Origin: Vibrio sp. 99-8-1
Lineage (GTDB): Bacteria; Pseudomonadota; Gammaproteobacteria; Enterobacterales; Vibrionaceae
NCBI RefSeq assembly: GCF_013114595.1
Contig: NZ_VTXE01000006.1
Coordinates: 62,001-126,000, forward strand
Length of the DNA stretch: 64,000 bases
Direction: 5' to 3'
The notes beneath the pieces were generated by a model. That model ran no database searches, was not told where the DNA came from, and saw only the letters and a program-made list of their open reading frames with translations. A program made the translations under genes and the position numbers. Positions 55,727 to 64,000 of this stretch are shown here, piece by piece. Each line of letters starts with the position of its first letter. Position 1 is the stretch's first letter.

Positions 55727-56194
55727 ATGATAACGTTCTATCGTAACTTCTTGTTGCTTTGGTCACTGCTGCTTAGTTTTTCGTCTAACGCTGCAGACGA
55801 AAGTTTGTATCTTGTCTATGACGAGAAAGTCATCGCGATACCTCTCGCTTCACTGCGCCTTCAATCAACTACTGAGCTCGAAATTTTCTCGCCGTTCCGC
55901 AATAAAGAAATCACTGTTCATGGTGTGTTTTTAGAATCGCTAATAAAACAGTACCTATTAATCAATCCTCAAAGTATTAAGTTGGTTGCCGTTGATAATT
56001 ATTCCGTGACGATGAACAATTGGCAAGAAAGACACTGGTTACTTGTTACAAAAGAGGATGGCAAACCTATTACACTTCGTCAGCATGGCCCAATCCGGCT
56101 TATTGAGGTCGAATATGGAGACAGAGATCCGGCCAACTTAAGAAACTTTAACGATTGGATATGGATGATTAAACGTATAGAAGTAATTAAATAA
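55727..56194 (+). CDS. Periplasmic molybdopterin-oxidoreductase-fold protein lacking the cofactor domain
   Basis: A 155-residue exported protein (signal peptide ending SSNAADE at about 22). Short matches such as ITVHGVFLESLIKQYL, VDNYSVTMNNWQERHWLLVTKEDGKPI, GPIRLIEVEYG and NFNDWIWMIKRIEV recall the C-terminal part of sulfite-oxidase-type molybdopterin proteins. It is too short for a catalytic one, and the family Cys ligand is not seen. Its stop overlaps the start of the GGDEF gene by one base (TAATG), so it is probably the sensor partner of that cyclase. Confidence 0.7.
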   Translation: MITFYRNFLLLWSLLLSFSSNAADESLYLVYDEKVIAIPLASLRLQSTTELEIFSPFRNKEITVHGVFLESLIKQYLLINPQSIKLVAVDNYSVTMNNWQERHWLLVTKEDGKPITLRQHGPIRLIEVEYGDRDPANLRNFNDWIWMIKRIEVIK

Positions 56195-57294
56195 TGGCTA
56201 ATTTGTCTAAATCAAGTTGGTTTTGGGTTAGTTTGGCAAGCCTATGTCTGCTCATTAGCATTGCTTTTGTGGAGTTGCTTTTTTTTTACCCTAAGGCTCA
56301 ACGTTACTTTGAAAACAGTGGCAATATTACCGCGCAACCCTTGACGGCTCGCTCTCGTGAGTATTTGCACAACAGCTTAGAACTCATTACCGCCTCTCCA
56401 CTTAGCTCTGAGGTTATTGAAGAAGTGGGTAAAAACCTTGATCTCGCTTATGGGCACCTTAACGTTAACTTATACCTATCTCAGTATCCTTGTGCGTCCA
56501 CTTCGTTAGGCAGAATAGACAACTTAAGTTTACAACTTGTATCAACCTTTCCTCCGACATCTCAAAAATATACTCAAGAGCTGCTTAAGATACTCAAATG
56601 TGTTGAACATATTGAAATAAAGCAGGACATGAAAAAGTCTTCAATCGCTCTCAGTATGCTTGAGAATTTAAATTATCAGAGACAACTTCTAGCATGGGGC
56701 GCGCTCTTCGCACTTATCGCTGGATTGGTTTCTGTTTTGTTGCATTTAAATCAATCGAAAGTCATTAATCAAAATAAGAAAGAAAAAAATAAGTGGCTTA
56801 ATAACGCTTTAAGGGATGCGCTAACCGGCGCATTAAATCGGCGAGCGTTTGATGAAGATTTGCCTCAATATCTGCTAGGGTTTAACCATCAATCTGAAGT
56901 GTTTTCGGTATTAATGTGTGATATTGACTATTTTAAGCAGTACAACGACTCATTGGGGCATGTTCAAGGTGACAAAGCATTACAGGTCATCTGCCACACG
57001 CTTTCCTCAACCTTAAATAGTAAAGACAAACTCTATCGTTATGGGGGTGAAGAGATAGTTATTCTCTTAAGCCAGACTGATCATCACTTCGCTTTAAAAA
57101 CCGCGCAACAATTACTTATTCAGATACAAAATTTACAACTGCCTCACCCTACCAGCTCTTTTGGTTGCGTCACTATCAGCATCGGCTGCGCCACTATTGA
57201 TGAGCCAATATGTAACGGAGAAAACATAGTCGAAGTCGCGGACCAGAGACTGTATCAAGCTAAGCAAGGAGGCCGTAATCAGATAGTCGCCTAA
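56194..57294 (+). CDS. Membrane diguanylate cyclase (GGDEF)
   Basis: A 366-residue protein: membrane helices at about 11-32 and 165-187 enclose a periplasmic domain of about 130 residues with two Cys. The GGDEF domain (about 205-365) has DALTGALNRRAFDEDL, MCDIDYFKQYNDSLGH and the catalytic YRYGGEEIVILL. The position of the inhibitory-site Arg holds Asn (NSKD), so feedback by c-di-GMP is probably absent. The one-base overlap with the preceding exported protein suggests a two-part sensor. Confidence 0.9.
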   Translation: MANLSKSSWFWVSLASLCLLISIAFVELLFFYPKAQRYFENSGNITAQPLTARSREYLHNSLELITASPLSSEVIEEVGKNLDLAYGHLNVNLYLSQYPCASTSLGRIDNLSLQLVSTFPPTSQKYTQELLKILKCVEHIEIKQDMKKSSIALSMLENLNYQRQLLAWGALFALIAGLVSVLLHLNQSKVINQNKKEKNKWLNNALRDALTGALNRRAFDEDLPQYLLGFNHQSEVFSVLMCDIDYFKQYNDSLGHVQGDKALQVICHTLSSTLNSKDKLYRYGGEEIVILLSQTDHHFALKTAQQLLIQIQNLQLPHPTSSFGCVTISIGCATIDEPICNGENIVEVADQRLYQAKQGGRNQIVA

Positions 57295-57330
57295 TTAATT
57301 GCTGCCCGAAGCGGTATTTATTGAAAACCA

Positions 57331-59493
57331 TTAACCCTTGCTTGAACACGAGCACATACACCTCAACATATTATTTATCACTTCACTAAGATCATCTATT
57401 TGCACAGGCTTAGTTAACACAGAACTAATACCCGCCTCGTTAAAACGTTGAAGATCTGCCTTCATAGCATCAGCGGTTAGAGCCAATATCGGTATGGTTC
57501 TTGAAATATTGGCACGGACAAACTCTGTTAACTGGATACCATTAAGGTTCGGCATTTTTATATCTGTTACAATCAAGTCATAATGTCTCTGCTTAAGCAG
57601 ATGATTTTTAGCTATTAAGCCATCTTCTACGCTAAATACTACACAACCCAGATTTTCAAGCTGGGCGGTAATAATATTTCGGTTAAATAAGTTATCTTCT
57701 ACGACTAAAACCTTACACTGCTTATCACACACCTGCCGTATCCTAATATTACTCAATGAATCTTTATCGTGAATTGCATAGCGCGATTTTAAGTAAATAC
57801 TAATCTCTGTTCCTACATCGACTTTGGATTTAATCTCGACAAAACCCTTGAGTAAAACTAGGTATTCTTTTGCGACGCTTGCCCCTAATCCAGAAGAATT
57901 ATCGCTATGTTCTACAAACTGTTTATAAGGCAATGCAAAACGTTTTAGGTTTTCTTCTGACATCCCTAACCCATTATCCTTAATTTTTATTTTAATCAGG
58001 CAACGAGCATTACTAATAACTTTGACGGAAAAGCTCACATCGATTGTTGAGTTTTTCTTGTTACTATCCGAGTACTTTATTGCGTTACTTAAGTAATTAA
58101 GCAGTATTTGTCGTAACTTTGTTTTGTCTAAATATATTTCACAATTGGAATTTCCGGTAAACGTCACTGTAAGGTGACTATCATTGATGAGCGGACTAAT
58201 AATTTGCTTAACTTGACGGAAAAGATCATCTAGAGAAAAATATTCATGGTTTACTTCCATTACACCAGACTCAATCTTAGATAAATCTAGAACATTATCG
58301 ATATGATTCTTAAGCGAGACAGAGGAGTAGTTTAAGGTTTCGAGGTGTTGTAGCATCTGATTTGAATCGTTTATCTGGCGTTCTTGATTAAATTTCATTA
58401 TTCCGATAGTTCCAATAATCCCATTTAAAGGAGTACGGATTTCGTGACTCATCCTAGCCAGAAAACGACTTTTCTCAATATTCTTAGACTCTTCCAGTTT
58501 TCTAATTTTATTTGATTTTTTGTAGGAATTTAAAAGTATATAGTTGAAAAATAGAATACCAATAAAAAATATTATCAGCCCAAATAGGAACATCCTGGTT
58601 GAACTGTTGTACTCATTGAGATATTGATACTGACGATTACTATTGCCAGTAATAATATCATTCAATTTCAGATAGCCTTCTTCAATTCTCCTTTTTACCT
58701 GTATATAGTTAATATTAGTTTCAGAATATTCTACAAATGCATATTTATAATTGGATAATTTTTTACCAATAACTAATAATTGATCGTGTAATTTTTTGTC
58801 TTTAACTTGACTTGCAAAAATCAAAACACTCCCTTTAATATTTACGAATGAAAAATTAAACCGAGCGATAATTTCTTCTTTCCTTTTTACACTGTCTGTT
58901 AATTGAAACTCACGATCTAATTGGTACAAATAAAATATATCCACCATTAGGTCTATTACTGTATTTATTACCTCATGAGAATCAGAGTCAACGTCCAACT
59001 CAATAAATCTTAGTATTTCATTATAACCAACTCTTGCATGTTCAAGTGTCACTTCACTTAATTTTCGATTCTTCTCTTTATAAAATGCTAAAGACTCTAA
59101 ATCATGAATGAACCTTTGATTAAACTCTTGATATACGGTTCTATTTTCATCGTACAACATGTCATCATCTAGATTTATCAGTTCGTTAGCTCTATTTAAA
59201 GACTTAACAAACGCCGATGTCGTTTCGCTATTTTCAGATAACACTAACTGTCTAGAGTCAAATACAATTTTGTTTAAAGTCTTTGCTACTGAGAATGAGT
59301 GTAATTGCTCCTGAATAGACGCTTTTTGAATGGTGTATATGTTATATAAATATAATGAGAGTAAAACAGAAGAAATTGTAATGAATAAGATGAAAACAAC
59401 GTAAATATCATCCTTATTTTTTGTGATTTTTTTTCTTATATAGTTAATCAACTGACAATCCAACTTAAGTGATATTTGTCGAAAAGATACCAC
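57331..59493 (-). CDS. Hybrid sensor histidine kinase with a receiver domain
   Basis: A 720-residue protein. Helix 1 (about 29-51) and helix 2 (about 303-325) enclose a periplasmic helical sensor of about 250 residues. Then come the kinase H-box KSRFLARMSHEIRTPLNG, N-box region LLNYLSNAIKYSD, the G boxes (KDNGLGMS, SGLGASVAKEY), and a receiver domain from about 590 with VLVVEDN, the acceptor Asp in DLIVTDIKMPNLNG, and the Lys in SVLTKPV. There is no HPt domain. The last residues are Cys-rich (CMCSCSS). No dedicated regulator gene is adjacent. The start is uncertain. Confidence 0.9.
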   Translation of the reverse strand: MVSFRQISLKLDCQLINYIRKKITKNKDDIYVVFILFITISSVLLSLYLYNIYTIQKASIQEQLHSFSVAKTLNKIVFDSRQLVLSENSETTSAFVKSLNRANELINLDDDMLYDENRTVYQEFNQRFIHDLESLAFYKEKNRKLSEVTLEHARVGYNEILRFIELDVDSDSHEVINTVIDLMVDIFYLYQLDREFQLTDSVKRKEEIIARFNFSFVNIKGSVLIFASQVKDKKLHDQLLVIGKKLSNYKYAFVEYSETNINYIQVKRRIEEGYLKLNDIITGNSNRQYQYLNEYNSSTRMFLFGLIIFFIGILFFNYILLNSYKKSNKIRKLEESKNIEKSRFLARMSHEIRTPLNGIIGTIGIMKFNQERQINDSNQMLQHLETLNYSSVSLKNHIDNVLDLSKIESGVMEVNHEYFSLDDLFRQVKQIISPLINDSHLTVTFTGNSNCEIYLDKTKLRQILLNYLSNAIKYSDSNKKNSTIDVSFSVKVISNARCLIKIKIKDNGLGMSEENLKRFALPYKQFVEHSDNSSGLGASVAKEYLVLLKGFVEIKSKVDVGTEISIYLKSRYAIHDKDSLSNIRIRQVCDKQCKVLVVEDNLFNRNIITAQLENLGCVVFSVEDGLIAKNHLLKQRHYDLIVTDIKMPNLNGIQLTEFVRANISRTIPILALTADAMKADLQRFNEAGISSVLTKPVQIDDLSEVINNMLRCMCSCSSKG

Positions 59494-59599
59494 TTGAGCA
59501 AAATTACGTGATTGACATACTTTTAAATATTATTTTTTTATATGTTATTTTATCCATGCAATTTTTTAAAATAGGCCAGTTGAAAGAAAAACAGATGGT

Positions 59600-60211
59600 T
59601 TAAATTTTTCTCAGTACCACCCCTAGCCTTCCTTTATCACGTCCACCATCAGGCTCATTCACTAGCTTGGTTTGAACAACTCGTAGCCCTATTTCTTCGC
59701 ACACATCTAACAGTTGTTTTATCGTAAACGAATCATAAAAAAACTCATTATTGAACATCGACCCCGTAAAAGGAGGTATATCATATTTAGAGCCACCGCT
59801 AGAGAGGATCAGTGCCCCTTTATATTTGAGGGATTGATACGCTTTGTTGAGCAAAATGGCGTGCTCTTGCCTAGGCAGGTGGAACATTGAGTCCCAAATG
59901 ACAATGCCGTCAAATTGTTGAGTCGGTTGATATTTTTCTAAGTCACTCTGTTGCCAACTATGTTGAGGAAACTTAGATTTAGCGATACTCAATAACTTTT
60001 CAGAACGGTCTATCCCTAAGATATTATGTCCATGGGAAGAAATAAGGTCAGCAACAGGGGTACCGTGGCCACAACCCAGATCTAATACATGAGAATTGTC
60101 TGGCAAGTAACTCAGAAACAGCTCAAATAGCTCAACATCATTACTCGGAAGCTCTGTTCTTATACTGCACCACTGATCTGCAATGAGATCATACTCAGCT
60201 TTAGTTTGCAT
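59600..60211 (-). CDS. Class I SAM-dependent methyltransferase
   Basis: A 203-residue methyltransferase. Motif I is HVLDLGCGHGTPVADLI, followed by ILGIDRSEKLL and, further on, FDGIVIWDSMFHLPR in the motif IV position. The substrate is unknown; small molecules are common for this size. A single gene, upstream of which a terminator separates it from the barrel protein. Confidence 0.87.
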   Translation of the reverse strand: MQTKAEYDLIADQWCSIRTELPSNDVELFELFLSYLPDNSHVLDLGCGHGTPVADLISSHGHNILGIDRSEKLLSIAKSKFPQHSWQQSDLEKYQPTQQFDGIVIWDSMFHLPRQEHAILLNKAYQSLKYKGALILSSGGSKYDIPPFTGSMFNNEFFYDSFTIKQLLDVCEEIGLRVVQTKLVNEPDGGRDKGRLGVVLRKI

Positions 60212-60401
60212 CCATGCTCCTTAGGCTAGTGATTCAATGTCCATGGCATTTAGTCAATGTCATAGGCCACTAGGTTAGCTCTAAACTACTTTCTACATAG
60301 CATACTCATCTTGACCGTTCATCTCCTTGAACTTGGCGATATCGAGTAAAACTAAGCTATAAAATAACACCAATGTCACAACTCAGACAAGGCTCAAATA
60401 G

Positions 60402-60430
60402 AAAACACCGCTAAAAAGCGGTGTTTTTTT
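60402..60430. terminator. Terminator between the outer-membrane barrel and methyltransferase genes
   Basis: AAAACACCGCT (60402-60412), loop AAAA, AGCGGTGTTTT (60417-60427), then T. On the minus strand it closes the barrel-protein gene, with a shorter T-run. Confidence 0.85.
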
Positions 60431-60455
60431 ATAGGGTTAGCTAGAAAACGTTCTT

Positions 60456-60935
60456 TTAAAAGAAATGGAACGTTGCGGTTAAGCTAAAGTTTGAAATATC
60501 TTTATCATCCGTTTTATAGACATTGTAGCCAGCACCCAATGAGACAGGTCCAAAGATAAAGTACTCTGCTCCAAAGCCGTACATCATATCTACACCATCA
60601 TCTTTTTTGCCGCCAGACATATCCCATTTATGAACACCAGCTCTTCCGTACAGGTGCAAAGGGCCTAAATCTAGGCTTGGACGAATGGCAGCGAATACTG
60701 AGTCGGCCTTAACATCACTAGTCAAACCATCAATATCAAACTCACCATGATCAGCATAACCTGCTTCAATGCCTAAAATAGGCAACAAACCCGTTCCTAC
60801 GTGAAAACTTGCCGCAGTGGATTTCTCGCCATCGTATTCAGATTGACCCACCATCGCGCCACCATATAAAAGTGCGTCTGCTGATACAGAACCTGCAAAG
60901 CCTGCTAACGCAAGTGCTATTATAGTCTTCTTCAT
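60456..60935 (-). CDS. Small outer-membrane beta-barrel protein
   Basis: A 159-residue protein. The signal peptide MKKTIIALALAGFAGSVSA is followed by alternating hydrophobic strands (ALLYGGAMVGQSEY, LGIEAGYADHGEFD, LHLYGRAGVHKWDM, SLGAGYNVYKT) and a terminal Phe (ATFHFF), the signal for BAM insertion. Size fits an eight-strand OmpX/OmpA-like barrel. Function unknown. Confidence 0.87.
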   Translation of the reverse strand: MKKTIIALALAGFAGSVSADALLYGGAMVGQSEYDGEKSTAASFHVGTGLLPILGIEAGYADHGEFDIDGLTSDVKADSVFAAIRPSLDLGPLHLYGRAGVHKWDMSGGKKDDGVDMMYGFGAEYFIFGPVSLGAGYNVYKTDDKDISNFSLTATFHFF

Positions 60936-61041
60936 ACTTTACCTTCTTTTTTGTCATTATCATCAATGGCATTTTCTTGCCACTAATCGATATCAAAATT
61001 CATTTTTATTACTTAATGCTTAAACTATGCAAAAATCTTGC

Positions 61042-64000
61042 CTAACAAGCATCAATAGCGTTTTTAACTCGCTTATCGGAAACCGGATATGGTGTGCCAA
61101 GTTGCTGAGCGAAAAAGCTGACTCTTAACTCTTCTATCATCCAACGAATCTCTTTTACTGGCTCAGGTGTAACCATTCCTTTTGGAATCTTATTGAGCAA
61201 CTCTTTGTAGTCTCCATAAACTGACTCTATTTTCAACATATGCAGCCTATCACGGTTTGGATCAATAGGTAATTTCTCCATCCTTCTTTCGATCGCTTTC
61301 ATATATCGTAAAATATCCGGCAGTTTTCGCCAGCCCGACTCAGTAGCAAAGCCTTTAAAAATAAGCCCCTCTATCTGAGATTTAATATCTGATAACGCAA
61401 AAGCCATAGTGAAATCGACCTTGCCTTTCAGTTTCTTATTAATGCTAAAGGCTGTGGTAAGTATCGCTTCTACCTGAGTGGCAATATCGACGACCGTATC
61501 CCCTAGCTCAGCTCGTACTTGCTCTTTTAACTGTTCAAACTGCTCCGGCGTCCAAACCAATCCGCCTTTCTCTTCTATTAGCTTATCGATTCCACAGGCA
61601 ATGCAATCATCTATCAGATCCAGCACTTTACCATAAGGGTTAAAATACAAACCAAGTTTAGATTTGTTTGGCAAATTACTGTGTAAGTACTTAATTGGTG
61701 ACGGAACATTTAATAATATCAGCCTACGTTGCCCAGCTAACATGGCGGATTGCTGCTCTTGAGCGGTTTCAAAAAGCTTTATCTCTACACTGTCCTTACC
61801 ATCAACCAAAGCCGGGAAAGCTTTAACCTCAAAGCCCCCTCTCTTTTGTTGATAAACCTTAGGAAGCTCGCCAAAACTCCAAGTATGCAATCCTTGCTGC
61901 TCAATATCATCATCCGCAACCTGTGACAGCGTTTGTTGAACCTTATCCTTTAAGCTCTCTTTAAGCTGATGGAGATCTTTATGCTCTTTAAGCTTACCAC
62001 CGTGGTGATCAACGGCTCTGAATGTGATTTTTAAATGTTCAGGAATTTGTTGTTGGTTCCAATCTTCACGCAAAACATCCACACCACTCATCCGCTTTAA
62101 TTGCTTCTCTAAAGCGTCTAACAACGGCATTTCCATGGCGGTTACGCTAGACAAAAATGCGTCAGCGTAATTGGGTGCAGGGACAAAGTTACGGCGTAGC
62201 GTTTTAGGTAGGGATTTTATCATCGAAACCAACAATTCATGACGCAACCCCGGAATTTGCCAATCAAAACCGGCAGGTTCTATCTGATTAAGAATAGGCA
62301 ATGGAATATGTACCGTGACACCATCGTTATCATCACCAGGTTCAAATTGATAACTCAGTTTTAACTTAAAACTGTTTTGATGCCAAAAATTTGGATAATC
62401 CAACTCAGTTACGTGGCTGGCATCCCCTCTAAATAGCATCTCTTTTTCAAAATCTAGCAGCTCAGGAGTTTTTGCTCTTGCCTTTTTCCACCACGTATCA
62501 AAATGTCGACCAGATACAACCTCAGTGCCGACTCGCTGATCATAAAAATCAAACAGCTCATCGTCATCCACCAGAATGTCTCTTCGTCGAGATTTATGCT
62601 CAAGCTCTTCCACTTCTAGCAGTAATTTGCGGTTATTTTTAAAGAAGCGGTGACGCGTTTCCCACTCACCTTCAACAAGTGCAGAGCGGATAAAAATTTC
62701 TCGGCAGACATTAGCGTCAATATTTGAGTAATTAACCAGTCTCTTAGGAACAATTGGTACGCCATAGAGCATCACTTTTTCATACGCCATAACCGCGGCT
62801 TGTTTCTTCGACCAATGCGGTTCGCTATAACTGCGTTTGATCAAGTGCTTCGCTAGCGGCTCTATCCACTCAGGTTGGATCTTGGCAACGATTCTGCCCC
62901 ATAGTTTGGAGGTTTCCACTAACTCTGCTGAAATAATCCACTTAGGCTGTTTCTTAAATAGACCCGATGCAGGGAAAATATGGAAACGCGCATTTCTCGC
63001 GCCCTGATAGTCTTGCTTCTCTTGATCTTTAATACCAATGTGAGAAAGCAAACCAACCAACAACGCGCTATGGACCGCTTGATAGCCGGCTGGGGTATCA
63101 TTTAACTTGGTATCCATTTCTCGCATAGCTTGATGAAGCTGGAAATAGACATCCTGCCACTCTCGTATCCGCAAGTAATTAAGAAAGTCCTTTTTACATT
63201 GCTTTCTAAACTGGTTACCACTGAGCGCTTTTTGTTGTTGTTGAATGTAATCCCATAGGTTCACAAAAGTGATGAAATCCGACTCTTTATCGAAGAATCG
63301 ACGATGTTTATCATCAGACGACTGCTGTTTATCTGATGGCCTTTCTCTGGGATCTTGAATAGACAAGGCCGAAGTGATAATCATCACCTCTTTTAAACAA
63401 CCAAGCTGCGGCGCTTCTATTACCATTCGAGCAAGCCTAGGGTCAATAGGCAATCGGGACAACTTACGTCCCAACGAGGTTAACTTTTTACTGCTTCCCT
63501 GTTTTGTTACGCTAAACGCTCCAAGCTCTTCTAACAGCCGAACACCATCTTGAATATTTCGCTTATCGGGTGCTTCTACAAAAGGGAATGCTTCAATATC
63601 TCCCAAACCGATGGCGGTCATTTGCAAGATGACCGATGCTAAGTTGGTTCTTAAGATTTCGGGATCAGTAAACTCAGGCCGTGAGTCGAAATCCTCTTCC
63701 GAATAGAGACGAATACAGATACCTTCCGCAACACGACCACAGCGACCTTTTCGCTGATTAGCACTGGCTTGAGAGATCGCCTCAATGGGTAAGCGCTGAA
63801 CTTTAGTACGGTAGCTATAGCGGCTAATTCTAGCGGTTCCAGGGTCGATGACGTAGCGAATACCGGGAACCGTTAGGGATGTCTCGGCAACGTTGGTAGA
63901 AAGGACAATTCGTCGCCCCGCATGAGGTTGGAAGACTCGGTTTTGTTCACCGGAAGACAATCTCGCATATAAAGGGACGATTTCTGTATCACGAAGATTT
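61042..64000 (-). CDS. hrpA: ATP-dependent RNA helicase HrpA, C-terminal part
   Basis: The frame stays open to the window edge, so about 985 residues of a protein of roughly 1300 are present; the N-terminal RecA domain lies outside. Visible parts are motifs IVLSTNVAETSLTVPGIRYVIDPG and ASANQRKGRCGRVAEG (motif VI), the HA2/OB region (LGRKLSRLPIDPRLARMV), and the long DUF3418-type C-terminus typical of HrpA. HrpA is a DEAH-box enzyme that rescues stalled ribosomes and processes mRNA in E. coli. Confidence 0.94.
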   Translation of the reverse strand, partial: NLRDTEIVPLYARLSSGEQNRVFQPHAGRRIVLSTNVAETSLTVPGIRYVIDPGTARISRYSYRTKVQRLPIEAISQASANQRKGRCGRVAEGICIRLYSEEDFDSRPEFTDPEILRTNLASVILQMTAIGLGDIEAFPFVEAPDKRNIQDGVRLLEELGAFSVTKQGSSKKLTSLGRKLSRLPIDPRLARMVIEAPQLGCLKEVMIITSALSIQDPRERPSDKQQSSDDKHRRFFDKESDFITFVNLWDYIQQQQKALSGNQFRKQCKKDFLNYLRIREWQDVYFQLHQAMREMDTKLNDTPAGYQAVHSALLVGLLSHIGIKDQEKQDYQGARNARFHIFPASGLFKKQPKWIISAELVETSKLWGRIVAKIQPEWIEPLAKHLIKRSYSEPHWSKKQAAVMAYEKVMLYGVPIVPKRLVNYSNIDANVCREIFIRSALVEGEWETRHRFFKNNRKLLLEVEELEHKSRRRDILVDDDELFDFYDQRVGTEVVSGRHFDTWWKKARAKTPELLDFEKEMLFRGDASHVTELDYPNFWHQNSFKLKLSYQFEPGDDNDGVTVHIPLPILNQIEPAGFDWQIPGLRHELLVSMIKSLPKTLRRNFVPAPNYADAFLSSVTAMEMPLLDALEKQLKRMSGVDVLREDWNQQQIPEHLKITFRAVDHHGGKLKEHKDLHQLKESLKDKVQQTLSQVADDDIEQQGLHTWSFGELPKVYQQKRGGFEVKAFPALVDGKDSVEIKLFETAQEQQSAMLAGQRRLILLNVPSPIKYLHSNLPNKSKLGLYFNPYGKVLDLIDDCIACGIDKLIEEKGGLVWTPEQFEQLKEQVRAELGDTVVDIATQVEAILTTAFSINKKLKGKVDFTMAFALSDIKSQIEGLIFKGFATESGWRKLPDILRYMKAIERRMEKLPIDPNRDRLHMLKIESVYGDYKELLNKIPKGMVTPEPVKEIRWMIEELRVSFFAQQLGTPYPVSDKRVKNAIDAC

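Overview
The window looks like a chromosomal segment of a marine gamma-proteobacterium, most probably a member of the Vibrionaceae. This is inferred from gene content: potABCD in one operon, a NagK of Vibrio type, a tandem glycine riboswitch ahead of a Na+/alanine symporter, DUF2750 and DUF2960 proteins, a GntR-controlled prpBC-acnD-prpF-prpE cluster, and many c-di-GMP and chemotaxis genes. I saw no rRNA, tRNA, CRISPR array, intact insertion sequence or prophage.

Layout. 1-2502: tail of an unknown gene, then a minus-strand group (membrane protein, Bax-like glucosaminidase, DUF2987 protein). 2805-6783: spermidine/putrescine importer potABCD. 6825-9061: CobB sirtuin and Amt ammonium transporter; Amt has a strong sigma-54 promoter candidate. 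9387-10800: mobA, mobB and a DUF2960 gene. 10819-17661: housekeeping genes (nagK, DTW-domain tRNA enzyme, fatty acid hydroxylase, DUF2750, queC, HAD phosphatase, a NUDIX-PAP2 fusion, GNAT).

17731-24365 is the most notable accessory locus. A 2041-residue protein with a Sec-type signal, SpvB, FG-GAP and RHS regions ends in a toxin-like tail. It is followed by a small probable immunity gene. After that lies an orphan 133-bp copy of the pre-toxin segment, so toxin tail plus immunity gene are bracketed by direct repeats. This is the footprint expected of exchangeable RHS/polymorphic-toxin cassettes.

24591-33379: complete 2-methylcitrate pathway for propionate, with its GntR regulator and two palindromes that are probable operators. 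33529-38301: an export operon (TolC-like, HlyD-like, two ABC-2 permeases) with no ATPase gene. 38323-39249: a 52-residue membrane protein followed by a membrane-anchored coiled-coil protein. 39441-41229: tandem glycine riboswitch, with about 71 extra nucleotides inside its first aptamer, controlling an AGCS symporter. 41251-47353: LysE exporter, M32 carboxypeptidase, GNAT, a truncated SGNH hydrolase, an RhlE helicase and a VOC protein. 47549-59493: signalling zone with a solute-binding protein, a PhnD-PAS-GAF-GGDEF cyclase, a chemoreceptor, a second DEAD-box helicase, a molybdopterin-fold protein coupled to a GGDEF cyclase, and a hybrid histidine kinase. 59600-64000: methyltransferase, small outer-membrane barrel, and the C-terminal part of HrpA, which runs off the window.

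All family assignments come from reading motifs in the translations and from memory of the families; no database search was run.
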